Source: Candidatus Thiodictyon intracellulare (GTDB taxonomy: Bacteria; Pseudomonadota; Gammaproteobacteria; Chromatiales; Chromatiaceae). Taken from it: DNA of 11,284 nt. The stretch lies in NCBI GenBank assembly GCA_016292295.1, contig JADNEJ010000399.1:1-11284 (forward strand), read 5' to 3'. The notes beneath the pieces were generated by a model. That model saw only the letters and a program-made list of their open reading frames with translations, was not told the DNA's origin and searched no databases. A program made the translations under genes and the position numbers. Of the stretch, positions 1-7,370 are shown in pieces. Position 1 is the stretch's first letter, and each line of letters starts with the position of its first letter.

Positions 1-1
1 C

Positions 2-91
2 ACCTTTTCCGACTGCCTGGCGCGCGTGCGCCGCACCATCTGGGCCGAGGGGAATCACGTCAACTCGCTCGCGGATCAGGAGCAGGTGGTA
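2..91 (+). pseudogene. possible 3' remnant of a transposase
   Basis: Frame 2 from the window edge reads TFSDCLARVRRTIWAEG followed by NHVNSLADQEQV. This resembles the C-terminal part of DDE transposases with a 'F-x-D-C-L-A-x-V-R-R-x-x-W' stretch ending in a 'N-Y/H-V-N-S' motif, recalled from family patterns rather than searched. The frame stays open to position 277, but after about position 91 the peptide turns Gly/Arg-rich and has no recognisable pattern, so I place the end of similarity there. The gene is cut by the window edge, so whether it is an intact gene end or a relic cannot be decided here. Weak call. Confidence 0.3.
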
Positions 92-327
92 GTTCGTGTC
101 TTTGTGTCTGAAGTTTGCGGCTTTGCCAGGGGGGCGCCGGAGGGACGGGGGGTAGCGGTGGGTGGATTTTCGAGGGGTTTGCGGAGATCTACGCAAACCC
201 CTACGAAACTCCAGACCCCAAATATTTGTCCCTGCGCGGGCTTCAGAACCAGGAAACTTCAGTTTGTGTCTCAGTGAGAGAAATGGAGGCCGGTACATCG
301 AGCGTCATTAGGGGCCTACTATTGTTC
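92..327. other. intergenic stretch without a supported gene
   Basis: This lies between the possible transposase remnant and the stop codon of asnB on the opposite strand. It holds an 11-bp inverted repeat (listed separately) and a 9-bp inverted pair, CTGAAGTTT near 108-116 and AAACTTCAG near 254-262, about 140 bp apart. The short open frames here have atypical composition and no family features. No tRNA, promoter or clear Rho-independent terminator was recognised. Confidence 0.5.
173..202. repeat. 11-bp inverted repeat (hairpin)
   Basis: AGGGGTTTGCG at 173-183 is complementary to CGCAAACCCCT at 192-202, leaving the 8-nt loop GAGATCTA. The stem is perfect. There is no T-run on either side, so it is not a standard Rho-independent terminator. 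It lies about 125 nt beyond the asnB stop codon and could act as a 3' end structure for that leftward operon or be an element remnant. Confidence 0.55.
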
Positions 328-2145
328 TCACACCCACTCCAGCGGGTCCTCATCCGGCGCCGGTACCAGCCCCGCTTCCTCGATGAAGATCCGGTGCCAG
401 ATGGCGAATTGCATGAGTCCGAACAGTTCCCGTTCACCACCGCGGCCGGCCTGGTGCGCCGCGACCAGGGCGGGGATGGCGGCGGGCTTGAACCACTCGC
501 AGATGCCCCGGTTGGCCGCCAGCCGCTCGCCCAGGCGCCGCGCCAGATCGCCAGTCAGCCAGTCACCCACCGGGACGTGGAAGCCGCGTTTGGGGCGCTC
601 CAGATGTCCGGGGGGCAGCAGCGGTTCGGTCCAGTGCCGCAACAGCCACTTGCCCCGGTGCCGACGGACCTTGAGCCGGTCCGGCAGTGAGAGGCCGAAT
701 TCGACGACGCGGTGGTCGAGAAAGGGTACGCGCCCCTCGACCCCGAAGGCCATGAGCATCCGGTCGGTCTTGACCAGTAGGTTGTCCGGCAGGGCGGTCA
801 CCAGATCCGTGTATTGGCGCCGCTGCATTGCCGACCAATTCGATGGGGTCGCGGCCCAGGTGGCGAGAAAGGGGGCGCGGTCCGGCCCGGGGGCGGCGCT
901 TAGCCGCGGACCCAAGAGCAGTCGTGACCAGTGGCGCGACCACTGGCCGCGGGTGCGAAAGCCCCCGCTGCCGGGGTGGCGCAGGGTCTTGAACCAGCGC
1001 TCCAGGGGGCGCGGGTGGTAGCGGCGGTAGCCGGCGAAGGCCTCGTCGCCGCCCTCTCCGGAGAAGACCACCTTGAGTTCGTCCCCGGCCGCCTGGGCGA
1101 GGATGGAGGTGGGCAAGCTCGCATAGTCGCGCATCAACTCATCAGCCGCCCACACGGTGTGGGGGATACGGGCGAAGACCTGCTGTAGAGTCAGTTCCAG
1201 GGGCTGGTGATCGAATCCGAAATGCGCCGCCACCCGCGCCGCCTCGTCCAGTTCATGGGCTAGGCGGGTGCCGCGGTAGCCCACGGAGAAGGAGCGGATG
1301 CGCCCGGCCCCGTGGGCGTGCAGCAGGGCGGCGAGTACCGCCGAGTCTACCCCGCCAGAGAGGAAGAGCCCGAAGGGGACGTCCGCGCGCATGTGCTCGC
1401 ACATGGCCGCGTGCATGAGTTGGTCCAACTCCTCTTGGGCCGCCGCGGCCCCGATGGTCCGGGGAGCGACCGCAAGGGCTGACCAGTAGCGGTGACGCTC
1501 GATGCTCAGGTCCGGTTGCAGGACTAGGGCCTCGCCGGGCACCACCCGGCGGATGCCGTGAAGCACCGTCTTCTCGCCCCCGGCGAACTGGTTTTGGAGG
1601 AAGCGGCGCAGTGCTCCCGGTTCGACCTCCGGCCGGCCCGGGAGGCACAGGAGCAGGGCCTTGATTTCCGATGCGAAAACTATCCGGTCCGGCAGCTTTA
1701 CATAGAACAGTGGCTTGATGCCGAGCCGGTCGCGGGCGAGGATCAATTGCCCGGAGCGGGCGTCGTGCAGGGCGAAGGCATACATGCCGCGCAGCCGGGT
1801 GAGACAGCCCAGCCCGTGGACCGCATAGGCGTGCAGGATGGTTTCGGAGTCGGAGTCGGTGCGCAGAACGCGGCCGGACGCCCGCAGTTCTTCGTTCAGC
1901 TCGAGATAGTTGTAGACCTCACCGTTGGCGGCCAGGGCGAGTTTGTCTTCCACCGCGACCATAGGCTGGTGGCCGGTGGCCAGTCCGATGATGGAGAGCC
2001 GGGTCTGGGCCAGGCCGACTGATCCGCAACAGTAGGCGCCCCGGTCGTCCGGGCCGCGGTGGGCGAGCGCGGCGGCCATGACGCGCAGTTGCTCCGGGTC
2101 CGGGTAGCGACCCGCGCGCATCAGAACTCCGGCTATACCGCACAT
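328..2145 (-). CDS. asnB: asparagine synthetase, glutamine-hydrolysing
   Basis: This cytoplasmic enzyme converts aspartate, ATP and glutamine into asparagine, or in surface-polysaccharide settings amidates a related carboxylate. The 605-residue length fits the AsnB family. Start MCGIAG places the catalytic Cys at residue 2 of the N-terminal class II glutaminase domain (about 1-190), with further landmarks RLSIIGL (49-55), NGEVYNY (74-80) and ARDRLGIKPLFY (137-148). The ATP-pyrophosphatase half follows, with the PP-loop SGGVDS at 263-268 and SGEGGDEAF at 362-370. The start is fixed by the need for Cys2, and GGAG lies upstream at usual spacing. It is the last gene of the algZ-algR-phosphatase run, 43 nt after the phosphatase stop. 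That setting makes an envelope or exopolysaccharide amidotransferase role possible, but plain asparagine synthesis is the safer reading. No damage is seen. Confidence 0.93.
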   Translation of the reverse strand: MCGIAGVLMRAGRYPDPEQLRVMAAALAHRGPDDRGAYCCGSVGLAQTRLSIIGLATGHQPMVAVEDKLALAANGEVYNYLELNEELRASGRVLRTDSDSETILHAYAVHGLGCLTRLRGMYAFALHDARSGQLILARDRLGIKPLFYVKLPDRIVFASEIKALLLCLPGRPEVEPGALRRFLQNQFAGGEKTVLHGIRRVVPGEALVLQPDLSIERHRYWSALAVAPRTIGAAAAQEELDQLMHAAMCEHMRADVPFGLFLSGGVDSAVLAALLHAHGAGRIRSFSVGYRGTRLAHELDEAARVAAHFGFDHQPLELTLQQVFARIPHTVWAADELMRDYASLPTSILAQAAGDELKVVFSGEGGDEAFAGYRRYHPRPLERWFKTLRHPGSGGFRTRGQWSRHWSRLLLGPRLSAAPGPDRAPFLATWAATPSNWSAMQRRQYTDLVTALPDNLLVKTDRMLMAFGVEGRVPFLDHRVVEFGLSLPDRLKVRRHRGKWLLRHWTEPLLPPGHLERPKRGFHVPVGDWLTGDLARRLGERLAANRGICEWFKPAAIPALVAAHQAGRGGERELFGLMQFAIWHRIFIEEAGLVPAPDEDPLEWV

Positions 2146-2188
2146 CGGCGTTGCTCCGTGATGGTTGCTTGGCGGCGGCCGGGCGGCG

Positions 2189-3460
2189 TCACCGGGAGGC
2201 CCCCGCGGGACCCGTGTGGGCGCTGATGGGGGCGCGGTTTTCGTCCAGCACCAGCCCCTGGTCGGCCGTCAGCGCCAGTTGCGGTCGCCGGTTCCCCAGC
2301 GGGTAGGCGCGGATGTCGCCGCTGCCCGTGGTCATTTCGATCCGCTCCCAGGCGCTCGGGTCGATGCCGACCGTGACCGTGCTGTCTCTTTCAGTAAAGA
2401 CACCGGTGTGGGTAACGGTGTAGGTTAGAGTGTCGTCCGCTCGCTCCAGGCGGCCCTGCACGCGGCTGGCGGGCAGGCCGAAGCCGCGCCCCTTGAGGCG
2501 GATGGAAGCCGCCTCACCGGCGGTAATCGCGGTCGTGCCTAGTTGAAACAGCGTCAGGGTCGCCGCGTCTGCCGCCAGGCGCAGGGTGCGCGGCCCGGAC
2601 GCAGCGGGCAACGGCTCGATCCCGAGGTTGCTGGTCTCCTGTACCGGGGTGGCGAGCAGAACGGCGAACAGGAGGGTCGCCGCGGCGAGTAGGTAGGCCC
2701 CTGCAGTCAGCCTGGGGTGACGCAGGCGCCGCGGGGCTTGCGGCCACCGCAAAGCCGTCGCGTTCTCCCACTGGGGAATGCGCAGGACCAGCCAATAGAG
2801 CACGAAGGCCACCCCATAGGTCAGCACCGCCGACCAGATGATGTCCGAGAGGAAGTGATCCCCGGCGGTCATCCGCCCGATCCCGAGCAGAGTGCCCAGG
2901 GTGATCGAGATGAGCGCCGCGGCCAGGGCGAGCCGCGGCCGTCGGCGCGCCCAGATGAAATAGAAGGCCCCCAGGGCGAAGCCGACTGCGCTGTGGCCGC
3001 TGGGGAAGGACTTACCCAGACCCCCGGGGGTGCGCTTAAGCGGCGGGACATAGGCCTGGGTGCCGCCGAGTTCGATGGTCTGATGGGGCCTTGGGCGTCC
3101 CCAGTAGTCCTTGATGACCCCGTTGATGACCAGGCCTGGTCCGAGCAGGGTCGCGGCCAGGACAAAGACCGCGTAGCGGCGCCGGCGCCGCTGAGAGCGC
3201 CAGATCCGAGTCGCGGCGATGCTGAGCAAGCTGCCGATCAAGATCAGGCCCCCGAGCAACGGCGAGGCCTGGTAGAGGAAGGCCCAGGGGCCGCGGTTGG
3301 ACTCCCACCAGGGGTCCGCGGCCGCGGGATGATAGAAGAGCGCGGCCGTGCGCAGATCCAGGTCGCTGAGCCAGAAGGGCAGGGTACCGATCAGGGCGAG
3401 CAGCACCAGGGCCAGGAGTTGGGGGCGCCAATTGCGGCTTGGGTTTGAGAGTGTCGGCAC
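2189..3460 (-). CDS. PAP2-family membrane phosphatase with C-terminal extension
   Basis: This is an integral-membrane phosphatase of the PAP2/haloperoxidase superfamily; members dephosphorylate phosphatidic acid, undecaprenyl pyrophosphate or similar lipid phosphates on the outer face of the inner membrane. All three signature motifs are present: KX6RP (K117 to R124-P125), PSGH (153-156) and RX5HX3D (R196, H202, D206), the last with Gly in place of the usual leading Ser. Hydrophobic segments lie near 14-32, 65-87, 96-116, 157-171, 176-195, 208-226 and 253-271. Residues about 272-423 form a soluble, probably periplasmic, Thr/Val-rich (likely beta) domain that is not part of the basic PAP2 fold and that I do not recognise. 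The start is GTG at 3460, 9 nt after the algR stop, with no strong Shine-Dalgarno, so coupling to algR translation is likely. The exact substrate cannot be read from the sequence. Confidence 0.85.
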   Translation of the reverse strand: MPTLSNPSRNWRPQLLALVLLALIGTLPFWLSDLDLRTAALFYHPAAADPWWESNRGPWAFLYQASPLLGGLILIGSLLSIAATRIWRSQRRRRRYAVFVLAATLLGPGLVINGVIKDYWGRPRPHQTIELGGTQAYVPPLKRTPGGLGKSFPSGHSAVGFALGAFYFIWARRRPRLALAAALISITLGTLLGIGRMTAGDHFLSDIIWSAVLTYGVAFVLYWLVLRIPQWENATALRWPQAPRRLRHPRLTAGAYLLAAATLLFAVLLATPVQETSNLGIEPLPAASGPRTLRLAADAATLTLFQLGTTAITAGEAASIRLKGRGFGLPASRVQGRLERADDTLTYTVTHTGVFTERDSTVTVGIDPSAWERIEMTTGSGDIRAYPLGNRRPQLALTADQGLVLDENRAPISAHTGPAGASR

Positions 3461-3469
3461 CGGGGAAAG

Positions 3470-4228
3470 CTAGGGCGTGCCGGCACTCAGCCAACGGCGG
3501 ATATCGGCCAGGCGGCGGCGGCTGACCGGGAGTCGCTCCGGACAGTCACGCAGCCGCACCTCGATGCCGCCGTCCGTGCCCTTCTCCAGGGCGAAGAGGC
3601 GCGAGCGTGCCACCAGTGCATTGCGGTGGATGCGCAGGAAGAAGTCTTCAAACTCGTCCTCCAGGGCCTTCAGGGACTCGTCCACCAGGAGTTCGCCGCC
3701 GGTGTGGCGCACCGTGACGTACTTGTGCTCGGCTTGGAGGAAGATGATGTCCTCAATGGGGACGGTCTGCAGCCAGCCCCGGTAATGGGCGCTGAGCGAG
3801 AGCCGCCGCCCGGGGTGGGCCTCGTCGCGGGTGGCGAGTGCGGCGCGTTGCGGGCGGGTAGGAATGCGCGCCCGCTCCAGGGCCTCTTGGAGGCGCTCGC
3901 GCCGGACCGGTTTGACCAGATAATCCTCCACCTTCCGCTCAAAGGCGGCCAGGGCGTACTGCTCGTCGGCAGTGACAAGGAACACGGCCGGCGGCGGCTC
4001 GATGTGCGAGATCTGACGGGCCGCATCCAGCCCATTGAGGCCGGGTATCTGCACGTCCATCAGCACCAGGTCCACGGGCTTGGAGCGGCACAGTTCCACC
4101 GCCTCGATGCAGTCGCTCGCCTCACCTGCCAGTTCGTAATTTTCCTGGATCTCGGGCAGCAGGCGGACCAACCGTTGCCGGGCCGGGGATTCATCGTCAA
4201 CGACAAGGATTTTCATTTCTTTTTTCAT
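3470..4228 (-). CDS. algR: LytTR-family response regulator (AlgR-type)
   Basis: This is a two-component response regulator that binds DNA through a LytTR domain; AlgR in Pseudomonas controls alginate, type IV pili and virulence genes. The receiver domain spans about 5-120, with acidic residues D11/D12, phospho-acceptor D58 (LVLMDVQIPG), T86 and K106 (DYLVKP). The LytTR domain is about 145-250, including IIFLQAEHKYVTV and FFLRIHRNALVA. At 252 residues it has family length. The start at 4228 overlaps the algZ stop as ATGA. A second ATG at 4216 (MKILVVDDE) matches the usual AlgR N-terminus and may be the true start. The stop is TAG. Its cognate kinase gene upstream is broken, so phosphorylation would have to come from another source or be dispensable. 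Gene order argH / algZ-algR matches Pseudomonas, but the next gene is a phosphatase instead of hemC. Confidence 0.9.
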   Translation of the reverse strand: MKKEMKILVVDDESPARQRLVRLLPEIQENYELAGEASDCIEAVELCRSKPVDLVLMDVQIPGLNGLDAARQISHIEPPPAVFLVTADEQYALAAFERKVEDYLVKPVRRERLQEALERARIPTRPQRAALATRDEAHPGRRLSLSAHYRGWLQTVPIEDIIFLQAEHKYVTVRHTGGELLVDESLKALEDEFEDFFLRIHRNALVARSRLFALEKGTDGGIEVRLRDCPERLPVSRRRLADIRRWLSAGTP

Positions 4229-5269
4229 GGGTAAGGGAACGCCAGCCGGACCTGATAATCGCCCTCGATCCGCGAGATGATCACGCGCGCCTCACCTTCA
4301 AACATGCCCGCCATATGCTGCTTGACGTTGTCGAGCGCCATATGGTTGCCGCTGGTGTGGCGGTCTCCCGGCTCGTTATCATCGGGCAGGGTATTGGGCA
4401 CGCTCAAATTCACCTGCGCCCGACGATAACGCCCACTAATGCGGATCAGCCTGGGACGACGCGACGTCGCAATACCATGATAGACCGCGTTCTCGACCAA
4501 CGGTTGAAGTATCAATGGCGGCAGTATCGCGTCGCCCGGCAAATCCTCGACATCCCACAGGACCTGCAGGCGCTCCCCGAGCCGTTGTTTCTCGATATTG
4601 AGATAGCGGTAGGCTAATTCTAGCTCCTTGGATAGGGGGGAGGTCTCGTCCGGGTTCGCCAGGGTGGCGGGAAAGAGATCCGCCAGGTCCTGCACCACCT
4701 CTTCGGCGACTCGGAGGTTGGTCTGGGTCAGGTTGGCAATGGTGTTCATACTGTTTGGGGCCGAATCCGGGCCTGGAGCTTCTGGAAGCGGGCCTTGGCC
4801 TCAGCCGCCACATGTGGTGCAGATACAGATAGCGCAGCAGCCTGCCCCCCAGGATGGCACCGATACCCAGGCTGCGGATCAGAATCCCGGGGAGTCCATC
4901 GCCCGGGAAGAACTGGGCGTGGATCGGGTCCGGCGTGAAGCGGTAGGCCCCCCAGGTCACCAGTCCGGTGGTGGTAACCAGCAGCAGCCAAGCCAGCAGT
5001 GTGGCCGTCCGATCGCCGACGCGCAGCAGCGCCGGGCGCATGGTGCAGAGCACGGCGCTTGTGGACAGTGAAATGGTCAAAACGAAAAAAGCCATGAAAA
5101 CCAGATGTTTCAAGAACTCGGCGAGCGGTCGGCGCGATGCCAGGGTGAGGCTGATTCCCAGCAGTTGGGCGGTCAGCACCACGACTAGGATCACGGGCAC
5201 CCGGCAGAAATTCGGCAGGAAGGCCTTGCGCCGCGGGGCCGGTTCCGGAGCCCCCAGGAGATGTTGCAT
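4225..5269 (-). pseudogene. algZ: AlgZ/FimS-type sensor histidine kinase, broken by two deletions
   Basis: Three frames together give a LytS-type kinase. Frame one starts at 5269 (MQHLLGAPE) and encodes four or five membrane segments, ending LLRYLYLHHMWR near 4805. A second frame continues AEAKARFQKLQARIRPQ to about 4756. A third resumes NSMNTIANLTQ from 4755 and carries the ATPase domain with N-box LQPLVENAVYHGI and a G-box-like GNHMALDNVKQHM, ending at 4225. The first shift fits loss of one G in a G-run near 4805. The second fits loss of 10 nt at 4755/4756, removing HFLF of the family's PHFLFNSMN box, including the phospho-acceptor His. Adding back 11 nt gives exactly 352 codons. No other lesion is seen, so decay looks recent. 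The ATPase part could in principle be made alone from the ATG at 4749, but it lacks the histidine. Sequencing error could explain the 1-nt change, less readily the 10-nt one. Confidence 0.85.
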
Positions 5270-5301
5270 TGCTTTAGGTCCAACCCTGACGGGGGCGCAT
5301 G

Positions 5302-5321
5302 TAGAATGACAAAATTTGTCA
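5302..5321 (+). promoter_or_regulatory. -10-like element and 15-bp palindrome upstream of argH
   Basis: TAGAAT at 5302-5307 resembles a sigma70 -10 box for argH, with its last base shared with the perfect palindrome TGACAAA-A-TTTGTCA at 5307-5321. No good -35 is seen at 17-nt spacing, as would suit an activated or extended promoter. The palindrome sits in the only 65-nt gap between the divergent algZ and argH genes, where a repressor bound to it would cover the likely argH start point. It does not match a CRP or FNR consensus, so I name no regulator. Confidence 0.4.
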
Positions 5322-5334
5322 CCGGTCGGACCTC

Positions 5335-6747
5335 ATGATGCACGAGCCTAGTCAAACCACGTTTGCCGTCGTCGGTAAACCCTGGACCGGGCGCTTCAGC
5401 GCCCCGACGGACGCTTTCGTCGAGGCCTTTACGGCCTCGGTGGATTTCGACCGTCGACTTTACCGCTACGACATCGAAGGTTCCATCGCCCATGCGACGA
5501 TGCTCGCCCGCCAGGGCATTCTCAGTCAGGCCGAGGGCGAGCAGATCTGCGCCGGTCTCCTGGCGGTGCGCAGCCGCATCGAGGCCGGCGAGTTTGTCTG
5601 GTCCATCCCCCTGGAAGATGTCCACATGAACGTCGAGACCGCGCTGACCGAGGCGATCGGCGAGGCCGGCAAGCGCCTGCATACTGGGCGCTCCCGCAAC
5701 GACCAAGTAGCCACCGATGTGCGGCTGTGGCTGCGCGAGGAGATCGACAACATCCGCGGCGCGATCACCCTCTTCCAAGACACCCTGTTGGACCTCGCGC
5801 AACGCGAGGCCGACACGGTGATGCCCGGCTTCACCCACCTCCAGGTCGCACAGCCGATCACCTTCGGCCACCACATGATGGCCTGGTTCGAGATGCTGGA
5901 GCGGGACCGGGCACGCCTGGCCGATTGTCGCGGCCGCGTCAACGTGATGCCGCTCGGGGCCGCCGCTCTGGCCGGGACCACCTACCCCATCGACCGCGCC
6001 TTTACCGCCCGCCTCCTGGGCTTTGCGCGTCCCGCAGAGAATTCCCTGGACGCGGTCTCCGATCGGGACTTCGCCATTGAGTTTACCGCCGCCGCGGCGA
6101 TCCTGATGATGCACCTGTCGCGCTTCTCCGAGGAGTTGATCCTGTGGTCTTCGGCCCAGTTCGGGTTCGTGGAGTTGTCCGACAGCTTCTGCACCGGGTC
6201 GTCCATCATGCCGCAAAAGAAGAACCCGGACGTGCCGGAACTGGTGCGCGGCAAGAGCGGGCGGATCTTCGGGCACCTGATGGGTCTGTTGACGCTCATG
6301 AAGGGCCAGCCGCTCGCCTACAACAAGGACAACCAGGAGGACAAGGAGCCGCTCTTCGACATCGTGGACAATGTCAAGGGCTGCCTCAAGGTCTACGCCG
6401 ACATGATGGGCCATTTGACCTGCCGCCGCGACCGAATGCGTGCCGCCGCCGCCCAAGGGTTTAGCACCGCCACGGATCTGGCGGACTATCTGGTGCGCAA
6501 GGGTATCGCCTTCCGCGATGCCCACGAGATCGTCGGCCAGGCGGTGGCCCTGGGGGTCCGTGAGGGGCGTGACCTTGCGGAACTGAGCATCAAGGAACTG
6601 CGCGGGTTCTCAGGCCGCATCGAGCCCGACGTCTACGCCGTCCTCACCCTGGATGGTTCGGTGGCCGCCCGTGATCACCTGGGGGGCACGGCCCCGGCCC
6701 AGGTACGCGCCGCCATCGCCCGGGCGCGGGCGCGGTCGGTGGCCTGA
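5335..6747 (+). CDS. argH: argininosuccinate lyase
   Basis: This enzyme performs the last step of arginine synthesis, cleaving argininosuccinate to arginine and fumarate in the cytoplasm as a homotetramer. The 470-residue length is normal. Superfamily landmarks are all present: [13 protein letters not shown] (116-128), [11 protein letters not shown] (164-174) with the conserved Thr-His, and the fumarase/aspartase signature [12 protein letters not shown] (288-299) with the catalytic Ser loop. Two ATGs start the frame (5335 and 5338); the first is given, but the Shine-Dalgarno is weak (CGGACC) and does not decide. It is divergent from algZ and is followed 5 nt downstream by a MazG-like gene, with which it is probably cotranscribed. 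No lesions are visible. Confidence 0.97.
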   Translation: MMHEPSQTTFAVVGKPWTGRFSAPTDAFVEAFTASVDFDRRLYRYDIEGSIAHATMLARQGILSQAEGEQICAGLLAVRSRIEAGEFVWSIPLEDVHMNVETALTEAIGEAGKRLHTGRSRNDQVATDVRLWLREEIDNIRGAITLFQDTLLDLAQREADTVMPGFTHLQVAQPITFGHHMMAWFEMLERDRARLADCRGRVNVMPLGAAALAGTTYPIDRAFTARLLGFARPAENSLDAVSDRDFAIEFTAAAAILMMHLSRFSEELILWSSAQFGFVELSDSFCTGSSIMPQKKNPDVPELVRGKSGRIFGHLMGLLTLMKGQPLAYNKDNQEDKEPLFDIVDNVKGCLKVYADMMGHLTCRRDRMRAAAAQGFSTATDLADYLVRKGIAFRDAHEIVGQAVALGVREGRDLAELSIKELRGFSGRIEPDVYAVLTLDGSVAARDHLGGTAPAQVRAAIARARARSVA

Positions 6748-6752
6748 CGGCC

Positions 6753-7106
6753 ATGGACAGCCTGGACGGCCTCAACGCCCGCTTGGTCCGCTTCGCCCGT
6801 GAGCGCGACTGGGAGCAGTTCCACTCACCCAAGAATCTGTCCATGGCCCTGGCCGGGGAGGCCGGCGAACTCCTGGAGCACTTCCAGTGGTTGAGTGAGG
6901 CTCAAAGCCGGGACTTGACCCCGGAGAAGAAGGAGGCGGTCGCCCTGGAGTTAGCGGACTGCCTGATCTATCTCCTCCGGCTTGCTGAACGCTTAGGCGT
7001 AGACCCCATTGCCGCTGCCTACCGCAAGATCGCCATCAACGAGCGGCGTTACCCGGTCGAGCGCGTGCGCGGCGATGCCCGGCGAGCCGGGGAGTATGGG
7101 GACTGA
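6753..7106 (+). CDS. MazG-like nucleotide pyrophosphohydrolase
   Basis: This small all-alpha NTP pyrophosphohydrolase (117 residues) likely removes pyrophosphate from non-canonical or excess (d)NTPs, as in the RS21-C6/dCTPase branch of the MazG superfamily. The metal-binding pattern is present: EAGE at 36-39 (E36, E39) inside AGEAGELLEHFQW, and ELAD at 66-69 (E66, D69) followed by CLIYLLRLAERLGVD. A conserved C-terminal KIAINERRYPVE lies at 92-103. The start is 5 nt after the argH stop with no good Shine-Dalgarno, suggesting coupled translation. The pairing with argH need not be functional. Substrate not determined. Confidence 0.87.
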   Translation: MDSLDGLNARLVRFARERDWEQFHSPKNLSMALAGEAGELLEHFQWLSEAQSRDLTPEKKEAVALELADCLIYLLRLAERLGVDPIAAAYRKIAINERRYPVERVRGDARRAGEYGD

Positions 7107-7186
7107 GGGTGGTTTCCGCAGAACTTCGCACCCGCAAGACGTGACCGGAGGCCAGTGCTTTACCGTGAAAGCCCGGCTGGGACCCG

Positions 7187-7215
7187 GTGGGAGCGGCTTC
7201 AGCCACGACGCGACC
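7187..7215. repeat. REP-like palindromic element
   Basis: GTGGGAGCGGCTTCAGCCAC at 7187-7206 followed by GACGCGACC resembles the extragenic REP sequences of gammaproteobacteria, which are built around 'GTGGGAGCGGCTTCAGCCGCGA'-type cores. It can fold through GTGG/CCAC or through GGC-TTCA-GCC. It sits in the 264-nt gap between the MazG-like gene and the broken NTPase gene, where no gene or clear terminator is seen. Copy number elsewhere is not visible. Confidence 0.4.
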
Positions 7216-7355
7216 TTGCAAACTGCCGTAGCCTCCTGCCGGCCGCGATCCGCGTGTGCGAGAGCGGTGCGGCACGTACCCCCGCTTGTCCGGCCCGGCC
7301 CCCGGTCGCGACAATCCGAATTCTGACTGGAGCCCCGATCCCACATCACGGCACC

Positions 7356-7361
7356 GGAGGT
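7356..7361 (+). promoter_or_regulatory. strong ribosome binding site that sets the NTPase start
   Basis: GGAGGT lies 9 nt before the ATG at 7371. It is the strongest Shine-Dalgarno in the window and picks MSTTDARPAE as the start, although the same frame is open back to a GTG at 7155. Nothing upstream in that frame looks protein-like. Confidence 0.75.
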
Positions 7362-7370
7362 GCCTATTGC

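Noticed and set aside
5191..6525. 444-codon minus-strand open frame opposite argH
   Set aside because: argH on the + strand is complete with all signature motifs; long antisense frames are expected at this GC content.
7155..7370. Upstream extension of the NTPase frame to GTG 7155
   Set aside because: It crosses the REP-like element, has no protein-like pattern and no ribosome binding site, whereas ATG 7371 has GGAGGT at ideal spacing.
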